Shown here piece by piece: positions 24,783 to 33,601 of a stretch of DNA of 64,000 nucleotides. A program made the translations under genes and the position numbers. Each line of letters starts with the position of its first letter. Within the stretch, counting starts at the first letter, position 1. Location of the stretch: the NCBI GenBank assembly GCA_009789175.1, contig CP046866.1:124001-188000 (forward strand), written 5' to 3'. Origin of the DNA: Salinibaculum litoreum (lineage in GTDB: Archaea > Halobacteriota > Halobacteria > Halobacteriales > Haloarculaceae). A model generated the notes under the pieces. It searched no databases and had not been told where the DNA came from. It worked only from the letters and a program-made list of their open reading frames with translations.

Positions 24783-25642
24783 GCACACCCGAATCCTCGG
24801 CCGGGTCCGGCGGCGGTCCCGACAGCGACAGCGAGTCGACCGGGTCGATCAAGGAGCGTGCGGTGGCGCTGGGACAGGAGATGCTCCGTCCCCCGGAGGA
24901 AGCCGACGACCGATACCGTCGCATTCAGGCGCTGAAAGGCCGCGTCACGGTCGAGCGCCACAGCCTCGGGGCACGTATCGCTCACTGGCTGCAGGCCTTC
25001 TGTATGCTCCTGTTGATGTGGACGGGGTATGCCATTTGGACGGGGAACTACTGGATTCTCGATGTCGCGACCTGGGACGGCTACGCCACCGCCCTGGAAC
25101 TGCACGTCTGGGGTGGCGTCGTCTTGATGCTGTATCTCTTCGTGGTCTTCCCGCTGTATCACGTCTACGTCGACGGCCACCGACAGCTCGCGGAACTGGC
25201 GGACATCCGCGAGGCGTTTCACATCGGGCAGGCCTTCGCCGGACTCAAATCCTACATCCCCGGCTACCACGACGCCCGCCAGACCTACGACGAGGAGGAG
25301 GGCGACTGGGTTGCCTACCACCCGATGCAGAAGACGTTCTTCTGGTGGATTTCCATCTTCTTTGGCGTGCTCGTACTCACCGGCTTTGGCATGTATGCGG
25401 AGATGCGGAGTGACCCGGCCTGGTGGGTCGAACTGCTCGGCTTCCTCGATGGCTATCTCGGGTTCGTCCTGCTCCAACAGATTCACCTGCTGACCTTCTT
25501 CATCGCCGTCGCGATGGTCATCGGCCACGTCTATTTCGCTCTCCTGCCGGGGAACCGAAACGCGCTGAAGTCGATGGTCTTTGGCGACATGGAGGCGTAC
25601 GTACTCGGCGACGGGGAGGACAACGAGCATGACGACGACTGA
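24779..25642 (+). CDS. hydrogenase b-type cytochrome subunit
   Basis: A 287-residue di-heme cytochrome b of the cytochrome b561/Ni-Fe hydrogenase b-type family, which passes electrons from the small subunit to quinone. After a 60-residue acidic cytoplasmic N-terminus come four main membrane segments. Likely heme ligands are His in RHSLGARIAHWLQAF, ELHVWGG, LLQQIHLLTFF and VIGHVYFALL. The loop between segments 2 and 3 (about 135-180) is long. It overlaps the large subunit (4 bases) and the protease gene (14 bases). Its presence makes the enzyme respiratory rather than soluble or ferredoxin-linked. Confidence 0.93.
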   Translation: MSTPESSAGSGGGPDSDSESTGSIKERAVALGQEMLRPPEEADDRYRRIQALKGRVTVERHSLGARIAHWLQAFCMLLLMWTGYAIWTGNYWILDVATWDGYATALELHVWGGVVLMLYLFVVFPLYHVYVDGHRQLAELADIREAFHIGQAFAGLKSYIPGYHDARQTYDEEEGDWVAYHPMQKTFFWWISIFFGVLVLTGFGMYAEMRSDPAWWVELLGFLDGYLGFVLLQQIHLLTFFIAVAMVIGHVYFALLPGNRNALKSMVFGDMEAYVLGDGEDNEHDDD

Positions 25643-26117
25643 CCAGGTGACACCGGAGGGAACGGCCCGGACGCAGGCCGTCGTCGGTGTCGGGAGCATG
25701 GTCATGCGCGACGACGGCGTCGGCTACCACGCCGTCGACCGTTTGCAGGAGCGTGACCTCCCCGAGGGAGCGACCGCAACGCATGCCAGTACAACGGCGT
25801 TTCTTGCCTTGGAGGCGATGAGCGGGACCGACCGCGCTATCGTCGTCGACGCGCTGGACCTCGATGCGTCGCCGGGGACGATTCGGGAGTTCAGACTCGA
25901 CCAACCCGACCAGCATCCGGAGGTGACGATGCACGATTTCAGCTTCAGCGACGCACTCGCGGCCGGTTCCGGCGCGTACGATATTCCCGAGGAGATACTG
26001 CTGGTCGGGGTCGTCCCCGGGACGGTCGAGCCGGGTGTCGAACTGTCAGAGCCGGTCGAGGCCGCACTGCCGGAGCTTCTCGACCGCATCGAACGCAGAC
26101 TGCGGACAGAACAATGA
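25629..26117 (+). CDS. hydrogenase maturation protease
   Basis: A 162-residue cytoplasmic endopeptidase of the HyaD/HycI family that cuts the large subunit tail once nickel is in place. The N-terminal VVGVGSMVMRDDGVGYHAV carries the conserved GxGN-like turn and the first metal-binding Asp; VVDALDLDASPGTI holds the second; MHDFSF gives the His in the usual place. The normal Asn of GNxL is Ser here (GSMV). The ATG at 25629 lies inside the cytochrome b gene end, and the frame before it is a shadow. It overlaps the following microprotein by ATGA. Confidence 0.92.
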   Translation: MTTTDQVTPEGTARTQAVVGVGSMVMRDDGVGYHAVDRLQERDLPEGATATHASTTAFLALEAMSGTDRAIVVDALDLDASPGTIREFRLDQPDQHPEVTMHDFSFSDALAAGSGAYDIPEEILLVGVVPGTVEPGVELSEPVEAALPELLDRIERRLRTEQ

Positions 26118-26290
26118 ACGGAAAATGGTACTGTACGGACTGTGGCGAACAGATTGCGAAAGAAGACATCGACGACCACGAGGCAGAGGGTCACCACGTC
26201 AAGGGCCACTTCCAGCCCGACCGGCTCCTGCCCGGTGACCCGGAGATGATCGGCTCCGGCGTCGATACGGTCGATGGGGGTGAGCACTGA
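26114..26290 (+). CDS. 58-residue zinc-finger-like microprotein in the hydrogenase operon
   Basis: A short gene of unknown function, below common length cut-offs. It is framed by two overlaps: its ATG overlaps the protease stop (ATGA at 26114-26117) and its TGA shares its last base with the hypC ATG at 26290. The 58 residues begin MNGKWYCTDCGEQI: C7-x2-C10, then H22 and H27/H28, fit a C2H2 zinc site, with a further H32. The rest is polar, acidic and without membrane segments. Position between protease and hypC suggests a part in maturation, nickel delivery or regulation; all of this is inference. A zinc-ribbon DNA-binding protein is the alternative. Confidence 0.8.
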   Translation: MNGKWYCTDCGEQIAKEDIDDHEAEGHHVKGHFQPDRLLPGDPEMIGSGVDTVDGGEH

Positions 26291-26625
26291 TGTGTCTCGG
26301 TGTCCCCGGTGAAATCACGGAAATCGACGGCAGCGAGGCGATTGCGGACTTCTGGGGCGTCGAGCGCCGCGTCAGAATCGATGTCGTCGGCGACTCCGTC
26401 GAGGTCGGTGACTACATCCTCAACCACGCGGGCTTTGCGATTCGGAAGATACCCGAGCGCGAAGTCGAGGAGACGATGGCAATCTACGAGTCACTGTTTG
26501 GCGACGACCCCGACGAGGCACTTGACGAAATCGGTGCTGACGACGACGCCGACATCGACATCGGACGGGGCCGACCGCAGACGACAGCCCCCGGTGGAGA
26601 CGCAGGTGAACAGGATGACGACTGA
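26290..26625 (+). CDS. hypC: hydrogenase maturation chaperone HypC
   Basis: HypC binds HypD and carries the Fe(CN)2CO unit to the large subunit precursor. It begins MCLGVPGEI with the essential Cys2, exposed after Met removal, and keeps the small beta-barrel pattern (VGDYILNHAGFAIRKI). At 111 residues it is longer than the usual 75-90 because of an acidic tail. It starts on the last base of the microprotein stop and overlaps hypD by 11 bases. Confidence 0.95.
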   Translation: MCLGVPGEITEIDGSEAIADFWGVERRVRIDVVGDSVEVGDYILNHAGFAIRKIPEREVEETMAIYESLFGDDPDEALDEIGADDDADIDIGRGRPQTTAPGGDAGEQDDD

Positions 26626-27724
26626 CGCCGGCGACCTGAAGTTCCGGGACCCCGAGACCGCCCAGGAGATTGCCGCGGACATCGAGGCCCAGATGGAGCG
26701 CATCGGCGAGTCGATCGAGATCATGCACGTCTGTGGCAGTCACGAGCAGGTCATCGCCAAGTTCGGCCTGCGGTCGATGCTGCCCGACGACCTCTCGGTG
26801 ACGATGGGACCGGGCTGTCCGGTCTGTGTGACGAACATGCCCGAAGTCGACGAGGCCGTCGCGCTGGCCGAGGCCGGCAAGACCGTCGTCACCTACGGCG
26901 ACATGTTCAAAGTACCCGGCAGCGCGCGCAGTCTCGCCGACGCGAAGGCCGACGGAGCAAGCGTCGAGGTCATCTACAGCGCCAGCGAGGCCGTCGAACT
27001 CGCCGAGGACAACCCCGAGGAAGATGTCGTCTTCTTCGCGACGGGCTTCGAGACGACCGCCGCGCCGACCGCGGCCGTCCTGCAGGCCGACCCGCCGGAG
27101 AACTTCTACGTCCTCTCGGCACACAAGTACGTCCCGCCCGCGATGGAGGTCGTCGCGGAGATGCCCGACACCGATGTCGACGCCTTTCTCGCGGCCGGCC
27201 ACGCCGCGACCATCACGGGCTATGGCCTCTTCGAGGACTTTGTCGAGGAGTATGACCTCCCCGTCGTCGTCGGCGGGTTCGAACCGCTGGATGTCCTCTA
27301 CGGCGTCCGTCGCATCCTTGCGTTTATCGAGGCCGGCGAGGGGGGACTCGACAACGCCTACCCCCGGTGTGTCTCTCGTGAGGGCAACACTGCAGCGATG
27401 GGGGCAATCGAGGACGTCTTCACCCGCACCTCCGGGGAGTGGCGGGGTATCGCGGACATCCCCGACGCCAACTTCGAGTTGAACGAGACCTACGCCGACC
27501 ACAGCGCCCGCAAGCAGTTCGATATCGAGGGCGTCGAGGGTGACGCCGACCCGCTCACCGAGGAGTGCATCTGCGGGGATATCATGGCCGGGACGGCCTC
27601 GCCGGAGGGGTGTGCCCTCTTCGGCGAGGAGTGTACGCCACAGAACCCGGTCGGTGCCTGCATGGTCTCGGACGAGGGGACCTGCAAAATCTGGCACGAG
27701 TACGGGGGCAAACCGGACCTATGA
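26615..27724 (+). CDS. hypD: hydrogenase maturation protein HypD
   Basis: HypD (369 residues) is the iron-sulfur scaffold on which the Fe(CN)2CO group is made, with HypC and HypE. It has MHVCGSHE, GPGCPVCVT and the thiol-redox region near GFETTAAPT. The C-terminal cluster cysteines lie in CICGDIMAG, EGCALFGEEC and GACMVSDEGTC. The ATG at 26615 within the end of hypC gives the standard length; the longer frame is a shadow of hypC. It overlaps hypE by ATGA. Confidence 0.95.
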   Translation: MTTDAGDLKFRDPETAQEIAADIEAQMERIGESIEIMHVCGSHEQVIAKFGLRSMLPDDLSVTMGPGCPVCVTNMPEVDEAVALAEAGKTVVTYGDMFKVPGSARSLADAKADGASVEVIYSASEAVELAEDNPEEDVVFFATGFETTAAPTAAVLQADPPENFYVLSAHKYVPPAMEVVAEMPDTDVDAFLAAGHAATITGYGLFEDFVEEYDLPVVVGGFEPLDVLYGVRRILAFIEAGEGGLDNAYPRCVSREGNTAAMGAIEDVFTRTSGEWRGIADIPDANFELNETYADHSARKQFDIEGVEGDADPLTEECICGDIMAGTASPEGCALFGEECTPQNPVGACMVSDEGTCKIWHEYGGKPDL

Positions 27725-28770
27725 GCGACGAACAGTCCCAGGGCGACACCGACGGCGATGTCGTCACAGTCGCCCACGGCTCCGGGTCGGGACGGACGCG
27801 TGATTTTCTCGACGAGCGCGTCGTCCCGCGCTTTGACGGCGATGGCGACCTCCCGGTCGGGCTCTCGGCGCTGGATGACGGGGCGGTCCACAATATCGGC
27901 GACCAGTCCGTCGTCGTCACGACCGACAGCCACGTCGTCTCGCCGCTTTCCTTTCCCGGCGGCGACATCGGTCGGCTGGCCGTCGCGGGCACGGTCAACG
28001 ACCTCGCGGTGATGGGCGCGACCGAACCACTGTCGCTGACCTGCTCGCTGGTCGTCGAAGCCGGGACGCCCGTGGACTTGCTCGATGCCATCCTCGATTC
28101 GATGGAGCGGACCTGCGAGGCGGCTGGCTGTGCCATCACGACCGGCGACACGAAGGTGATGGGCAGCGGCGAGGTCGACGGGGTCGTCATCAACACGACC
28201 GGCGTCGGCCTCGTCCCGACCGGCGAACACGTCCCCGACGCGGGTCTCTCACCGGGCGACAAACTCGTGCTCTCGGGGCCGGTCGGCGACCACGGCATCA
28301 CGCTGCTGGCCGAACGCGAGGGGTTCGACATCGAGGGCGACCTGGAAAGTGATGTCGCGCCGGTCAACGACATCGTGGCGGCCGCACTCGATGCTGGCCA
28401 GGTGACGGCGATGAAAGACCCCACGCGGGGCGGCTTCGCGACTGCGGTAAACGAGATGGTCCGCAAAGCCGAGGTGGGTGCGACGCTCGACGAGCCTGCC
28501 ATCCCGGTCCGAGACCCCGTCGCGTCGACCGGCGAACTGCTCGGTATCGACCCGCTGGATGTCGCAAACGAGGGGAAAGTCCTCTTCGGCGTCGCCAGCG
28601 AGGATGCCGACAGCGTCCTCGATGCCATCCGCGAGGTGCCCGGCGGCGAGGAGGCCGCCCTCGTCGGCGAGGTGACCGACGAGAACCGCGGGCGGGTCGT
28701 CCTCGACACTGGCTTTGGCCAGCGGTACCTCTCGGAACCCGAGGGTGAACAGCTCCCCCGTATCTGTTGA
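27721..28770 (+). CDS. hypE: hydrogenase maturation protein HypE
   Basis: HypE (349 residues) dehydrates the carbamoyl group put on its C-terminal Cys by HypF, giving the thiocyanate that becomes the CN ligand. The protein ends PRIC, so the essential terminal Cys is present. The AIR-synthase-like ATP domains are seen in TVNDLAVMGA, SLVVEAGT and KDPTRGGFATA. It starts at the ATG overlapping hypD; hypA begins 2 bases after its stop. Confidence 0.95.
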   Translation: MSDEQSQGDTDGDVVTVAHGSGSGRTRDFLDERVVPRFDGDGDLPVGLSALDDGAVHNIGDQSVVVTTDSHVVSPLSFPGGDIGRLAVAGTVNDLAVMGATEPLSLTCSLVVEAGTPVDLLDAILDSMERTCEAAGCAITTGDTKVMGSGEVDGVVINTTGVGLVPTGEHVPDAGLSPGDKLVLSGPVGDHGITLLAEREGFDIEGDLESDVAPVNDIVAAALDAGQVTAMKDPTRGGFATAVNEMVRKAEVGATLDEPAIPVRDPVASTGELLGIDPLDVANEGKVLFGVASEDADSVLDAIREVPGGEEAALVGEVTDENRGRVVLDTGFGQRYLSEPEGEQLPRIC

Positions 28771-28772
28771 CC

Positions 28773-29159
28773 ATGCACGAACTCAGCGTCGCCGAGGCGA
28801 TTCTCGACCGCGCACGCGAGGCTGCCGCCGACCACGGCGCGGACAGCGTCGAGACGCTGACGGTCGAACTCGGTGAGGCGACTCACATCAACGCCGACCA
28901 GTTGCGGTTTTGCATCGAGACGGTCGCCGAGGAGACGCCGCTGTCGGCGGTCGAGGTGGCCATCGAGCGCGTCCCGGCGCGGGCCGCGTGTGACTGTGGC
29001 TGGTCGGGCGAGCCGCCGACCTTCGACGGCACGGCGGCCGTCGTCCCCTCGACTCGCTGTCCGGAGTGTGGCTCCGGCACGGAGTTCACGCAGGGCAGGG
29101 AGTGCCGGCTGGCAAGCATCGACGTTCCCGCAGACACACAGACACCGACAGAACGATGA
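28773..29159 (+). CDS. hypA: hydrogenase nickel chaperone HypA
   Basis: HypA (128 residues) binds nickel and passes it to the large subunit with HypB. The ATG at 28773 gives MHELSV, placing the Ni-binding His at position 2; a TTG two codons upstream would spoil this. The zinc site is CDCGWSG and CPECGSG. It overlaps hypB by ATGA (29156-29159). Confidence 0.95.
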   Translation: MHELSVAEAILDRAREAAADHGADSVETLTVELGEATHINADQLRFCIETVAEETPLSAVEVAIERVPARAACDCGWSGEPPTFDGTAAVVPSTRCPECGSGTEFTQGRECRLASIDVPADTQTPTER

Positions 29160-29971
29160 CTCACCACGTATCGACACCGCTGACGCATCGCTCGCCAATC
29201 GACCGCTTGCTCGCCGTGCTATCCAGCGACGACACGGCTCCGGTCGCTCGCGCCCACCGCTTTGGCCACGGCGACGACGAGGATGACCACGGCGACGCCG
29301 ACGACGTGCTGGCCCGCTTCCGCGAGCAGGCGCGGGACCTCCACGAGCGGGTCGTCCACGACCACGATATCTTCGCCGTCGAGTTCCTTGGCGCGACCGG
29401 CAGCGGGAAGACGACACTCGTCGAGCGTCTCATCGAACGGACGCCCGACGACGAGCGGGTCGGTGTCGTCGTCGGTGACGTGGCTGGCGATGACGATGCG
29501 AGCCGCTTTCGTGACCACGGCGTCGCCGTCGCAAACGTCACCACCGGCAAGGAGTGTCACCTCGATCCGGCGATGCTGGGCGAGGCAATCGGCGAGTTCG
29601 ACCTCGCCGCACTCGACCGCCTCTACGTCGAGAACGTCGGGAACATGGTCTGTCCGGCCGACTTCCCGCTCGGGGCACAGGCCCGCGTCCTCGTCGTGAG
29701 TACGACCGAGGGCGACGACGTGGTGCGCAAACACCCGCTGCTGTTCGAAGCCTGTGACGCCGCCGTCATCAACAAGGTCGATGTCGCCGAAGCCGTCGGG
29801 GCCGACGTGTCACGGATGCGCACCGATGTCGCAGAACTCGCCCCCGACATGGCGGTCTTCGAGACGAACGCCCGCGGCGGCCAGGGGGTCGACGACCTCG
29901 CGGCGTTTCTCGCCGACGTTCGGACGGGGGGCCACCACGGCCACGCGGCTCACGAACACGCACACGACTGA
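29156..29971 (+). CDS. hypB: hydrogenase nickel-insertion GTPase HypB
   Basis: HypB (271 residues) is the SIMIBI-class GTPase for nickel insertion. Walker A GATGSGKTTL, the switch region VGDVAGDDDASRF, metal-site NVTTGKECHLD, ENVGNMVCPADF and the base-binding NKVD are all present. The N-terminal Cys-rich nickel motif of many HypB proteins is missing. Instead there is a His/Asp stretch (HGDDEDDHGDADD, about residues 38-50) and a C-terminal tail with His clusters (GGHHGHAAHEHAHD), likely for nickel binding or storage. It overlaps hypA, and hypF follows after 2 bases. Confidence 0.95.
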   Translation: MTHHVSTPLTHRSPIDRLLAVLSSDDTAPVARAHRFGHGDDEDDHGDADDVLARFREQARDLHERVVHDHDIFAVEFLGATGSGKTTLVERLIERTPDDERVGVVVGDVAGDDDASRFRDHGVAVANVTTGKECHLDPAMLGEAIGEFDLAALDRLYVENVGNMVCPADFPLGAQARVLVVSTTEGDDVVRKHPLLFEACDAAVINKVDVAEAVGADVSRMRTDVAELAPDMAVFETNARGGQGVDDLAAFLADVRTGGHHGHAAHEHAHD

Positions 29972-29973
29972 CG

Positions 29974-32247
29974 ATGGGGGACCGGACCCGCGCCGTCGTC
30001 CGCGTGACCGGTGTCGTCCAGGGCGTGGGCTTTCGGCCTTTCGTCTACCGCCGGGCGGACGATACGGGCCTCGACGGGTACGTCCGCAACACCGGCGACG
30101 GCGTCGACGCCGTCTTCGAGGGGCCACGTGGGGCTGTCGAGTCCGTTATCGAAGCCATTCGAACGGACAACCCACCGCTCGCCCGTGTCGAGCGCGTCGA
30201 CGTGGAGTGGACGGAGCCGGCAGGTGTCGACGGCTTCGAGATTCGGGACTCCGACAGCGACGGCGGCGCTGGCGTCCCCGTTCCACCGGACACCGGCGTC
30301 TGCGAGCAGTGTCTCGCCGACATCCGTGGCTCGGACTCACAGTATCACGGCTACTGGGCGACCGCCTGCGTCGACTGCGGCCCCCGGTTCACGGTCGTCC
30401 GGAGCGTTCCCTACGACCGCACACGCACCGCGATGGCAGAGTTCCCGATGTGTGGGGCCTGCCGGGAGCGCTACGAGACGCCGACTGACCGCCGGTATCA
30501 CGCCCAGACCATCGCCTGTCAGTCCTGCGGGCCGACGCTGCGTTTCGAGGATGGTGACAGCGTCGTCGCGACGGAGCAGGACGCGATTCGACACGCCGGG
30601 CAGCGCCTGGCCGACGGCGACCTGCTTGCCATCCGTGGTATCGGCGGCACGCATCTCGTCTGTGACGCGACGGTCCCGGCCGTCGAGAAACTGCGCGAGC
30701 GGACTCGCCGCCCCGCCAAACCCTTCGCGCTCATGGCTCCCTCGGTCGATTCGATCCGGAGTTTCGCCGCCGTCGATGACGATGCCGAGACCGTCCTGAC
30801 CGACATCCGACGGCCTATCGTCCTCCTCGAACGCGAGAGCGGCGCCGACTGGCTGGATACCGTCGCGCCGGGGCTTTCGACCGTCGGTGTCATGCTGCCC
30901 TACGCCGGGGTACACCACCTCCTGTTCGACCACGTCGAGGGGCCGCTGGTGATGACCAGCGCCAACATGCCCGGCGAGCCGATGGTGACGACCGTCGACG
31001 GCATCCGCGACACACTCGGGAGCGTCGTCGATGGCGCACTGGTCCACGACCGCGACATCGTCGCCCGCTGTGACGACAGCGTCGTCCGCGTCGTCGACGG
31101 GGACCGTCGGTTCCTCCGCCGGTCGCGTGGCTGGACACCCGAAGCGTTGCCCAACCCCGCTGCCGAGGACGGAACTGCCCCCGTACTGGCTGTCGGGCCG
31201 GAGCGGGACGCGACCGTCGCCGTCGCCGACGCCGACCGCGTCGTCCTCTCCCAGCACGTCGGCGACGTGGACGACCCGGCGACGCTCGCGTTCCACCGCG
31301 AGGCCGTTGCCCACCTGACCGACCTGACCGGTATCGACCCATCTGTCGTTGCCTGTGACATGCACCCCGACTTCCTGACGCGTGCCGAAGCCGAACGCGA
31401 CGCCGAGGATGGTCTCGACGGCCCGGTCACCGTCCAGCACCACCACGCACACGCCGCCGCGCTGTTGGCCGAACACGACCGCTCGCGGGCCGTCGTCGTG
31501 ACTGCCGACGGGACCGGCTACGGACCTGACGGAACTGTCTGGGGTGGGGAGGTACTCGACGCGACGCTTGCGGACTTCGAGCGCGTCGGCGGACTCGACT
31601 CGTTCCCGCTCCCGGGCGGTGAGGCCGCCGTAGAGCACCCCGCCCGGACGCTCGCTGGCCTGCTGGCGGATGCGGAGACGGTCGGAGACCGTCTCCTCGC
31701 GACGGGTGCCGTGGAGTCACGCTCGGAGGCACGCGTGGTCCGCCAGCAGGCCCGCCAGGGCGTGAACACACCGGAGACGAGCAGCGCCGGCCGCTTTCTC
31801 GACGGGGTGGCGGCTCTCGTCGGGGCCTGTGACCGCCGTCGCTACGAGGGCGAACCCGCACAGCGACTGGAAGCACTCGCACGTGAGGGGAGCGTCCGCG
31901 AACTGTCGGTCCCGTTCGGGGAGTGCGACGGTGACCGCGTCGTGGCGACCGGGGAACTGCTGCGGGCTCTCGATTCCTTGCCGGCACCGCCAGCCGATGT
32001 CGCGGCGACCGCACAGGATGCGCTCGCACGCGGCCTCGGCGAGATTGCCGTCGAGACGGCGAACGAGCGTGGGGTCGATGCGGTCGGGTTCACCGGTGGC
32101 GTCGCCTACAACGGTGCCATCTCCCGACGCTTTCGAGAACTCGTCGAATCGGCCGGACTGGACGTACTTTCCCCTGACAGAGTCCCGCCGGGTGATGGTG
32201 GGATAGCATACGGACAGGCGGTCGTTGCGACTGCGAGACAGGACTGA
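29974..32247 (+). CDS. hypF: carbamoyltransferase HypF
   Basis: HypF (757 residues) makes the CN precursor from carbamoyl phosphate and loads it on HypE. The domains in order are: acylphosphatase (1-90, VVQGVGFRPFVYR); two zinc-finger modules (CEQC with CVDCGPRF, then CGAC with CQSCGPTL); a YrdC-like domain (AIRGIGGTHLVC, residues about 200-370); and a Kae1/TobZ-like domain with HHHAHAAALLAEH (metal/ATP site). All parts appear intact. It is the last gene of the operon and is convergent with the NADH dehydrogenase gene 61 bases on. Confidence 0.96.
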   Translation: MGDRTRAVVRVTGVVQGVGFRPFVYRRADDTGLDGYVRNTGDGVDAVFEGPRGAVESVIEAIRTDNPPLARVERVDVEWTEPAGVDGFEIRDSDSDGGAGVPVPPDTGVCEQCLADIRGSDSQYHGYWATACVDCGPRFTVVRSVPYDRTRTAMAEFPMCGACRERYETPTDRRYHAQTIACQSCGPTLRFEDGDSVVATEQDAIRHAGQRLADGDLLAIRGIGGTHLVCDATVPAVEKLRERTRRPAKPFALMAPSVDSIRSFAAVDDDAETVLTDIRRPIVLLERESGADWLDTVAPGLSTVGVMLPYAGVHHLLFDHVEGPLVMTSANMPGEPMVTTVDGIRDTLGSVVDGALVHDRDIVARCDDSVVRVVDGDRRFLRRSRGWTPEALPNPAAEDGTAPVLAVGPERDATVAVADADRVVLSQHVGDVDDPATLAFHREAVAHLTDLTGIDPSVVACDMHPDFLTRAEAERDAEDGLDGPVTVQHHHAHAAALLAEHDRSRAVVVTADGTGYGPDGTVWGGEVLDATLADFERVGGLDSFPLPGGEAAVEHPARTLAGLLADAETVGDRLLATGAVESRSEARVVRQQARQGVNTPETSSAGRFLDGVAALVGACDRRRYEGEPAQRLEALAREGSVRELSVPFGECDGDRVVATGELLRALDSLPAPPADVAATAQDALARGLGEIAVETANERGVDAVGFTGGVAYNGAISRRFRELVESAGLDVLSPDRVPPGDGGIAYGQAVVATARQD

Positions 32248-32308
32248 GAGAAAAACAGCTTGTGGCAGGGAGTGCGGGCCGGGGTTCCCTGGGACGAACG
32301 TGTCGTCG

Positions 32309-33475
32309 TTACATGTCCGACCAGGCGCTCACGGCCCGGCCGGTGCTGTCGACGTCTTTGATCCAGCGGGCGGCAATCGCCTTCTTGAGGAACTTCGCGG
32401 GGAAGCCACCGAAGGTCTCGAAGACGGGGACGACGTACACGTCGTGGGCAACAGCGGATTCGCCGACCGAGACGACCGTCCCTTTGTCCTTGTACTTCCA
32501 CTTCTTGAGTGGCTGCCCGCGGATTTCGCGGGCGATGTTCTTGCCGGCGACTTCGGCGGCCTGCCAGGCGGCCTGTGCGGTCGGCGGGGCAGGGTCGTCA
32601 CCGGGCTGGTCGACGAGTGCGCAGTCGCCGATTGCGAACACGCGGGGGTCCGTCGTCTGGAAGTCCTGTTCCGCGTGCAGGCGGTTCGAGCGGTCGTCCT
32701 TGTCGACACCGGTCTTCTCGGCTGCCTCGCGGCCGGTGATACCGCCGGTCCAGACGAGCACGTCGTAATCGAGTTCCGTCTCGTCACCGATGTAGACGGT
32801 CTCCTCGTCGACTTCGCCGATGAACTCCCCGCACATGATGTTGACACCGCGGGCCTCCAGGCGGTCCCGGAGTGCGCCCTGCAGGTCCGGGTCGCTGTTG
32901 GGCAGGACCTCGTCCAGCCCTTCAACGAGGTGGATGTCGATGGGGTAGTTCTCCTCATCGCGAAGCTCTGCGACTTCGCCAGCGGTCTGGATACCCGAGA
33001 GGCCGGCCCCGCCGATAACGACCTGTACGGGGTCGCTCGGAGTCGCTGCTTCGGCCTGCTGGGTGATGTCCTCGTGGATGCCCAGCGCGTCGTCGAGACC
33101 CTTGAGGGTGTGTGAGTACTTTTCTAGGCCCTCGATGCCGAAGAAGGCAGTTTGGGAACCGATACCAATCAGCACGTAATCGTAGTCAACCGTCTCTCCG
33201 TCGTCCAGATGGACCGTCCGTTCGTCGGTGTCGACCTCGGTGACTTCGGCCTGGATAAACTCCGTGTCCCGGGACTTGATGTCATCTACCGGGATGGAAA
33301 TTTTCTCCTTGACGCTCGGGTCCCGGATGCAGCGGTGGGACTCGTGGAGAACCAGATGGTAGTCGTGTTCTGCAATCCAGGTCACGTCTGCTTCCCCGTC
33401 CAGTGCCGATTCGAGGCTCTTGATAGTGCCCGCCCCGGCGTACCCCGAACCGAGGACGACAACGTTCTCCGTCAT
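32309..33475 (-). CDS. type II NADH dehydrogenase (FAD-dependent)
   Basis: A 388-residue flavoprotein of the NDH-2 family that oxidises NADH and reduces quinone on the inner membrane face without pumping. FAD-binding GSGYAG at the start, the NAD-site GGAGLSGIQTAGEVAEL, and the second FAD motif FAIGDCALVDQ are clear. The C-terminal region (FPAKFLKKAIAARWIKDV) looks like the membrane-binding end. A sulfide:quinone reductase is less likely, since I see no matching redox Cys pair. A TATA-like TTGTATC lies about 30 bases upstream. Confidence 0.85.
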   Translation of the reverse strand: MTENVVVLGSGYAGAGTIKSLESALDGEADVTWIAEHDYHLVLHESHRCIRDPSVKEKISIPVDDIKSRDTEFIQAEVTEVDTDERTVHLDDGETVDYDYVLIGIGSQTAFFGIEGLEKYSHTLKGLDDALGIHEDITQQAEAATPSDPVQVVIGGAGLSGIQTAGEVAELRDEENYPIDIHLVEGLDEVLPNSDPDLQGALRDRLEARGVNIMCGEFIGEVDEETVYIGDETELDYDVLVWTGGITGREAAEKTGVDKDDRSNRLHAEQDFQTTDPRVFAIGDCALVDQPGDDPAPPTAQAAWQAAEVAGKNIAREIRGQPLKKWKYKDKGTVVSVGESAVAHDVYVVPVFETFGGFPAKFLKKAIAARWIKDVDSTGRAVSAWSDM

Positions 33476-33517
33476 ACCGCCCCCTCGGGGACGCCCTGAT
33501 ACAAAGGCTACGGAATG

Positions 33518-33533
33518 CTAACTGCCATGTTAG
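33518..33533. promoter_or_regulatory. palindrome upstream of the NADH dehydrogenase promoter
   Basis: CTAAC-TGCCAT-GTTAG is an inverted repeat located just upstream of the probable TATA of the dehydrogenase gene (minus strand) and downstream of the regulator gene. Its place suggests an operator, perhaps for that regulator. Confidence 0.45.
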
Positions 33534-33601
33534 TGAATACCAATTTAGGACGAGACCGGGGGAAGAGTGCCAACAGATGGTAGCAGATGACAGCGACTGG
33601 A

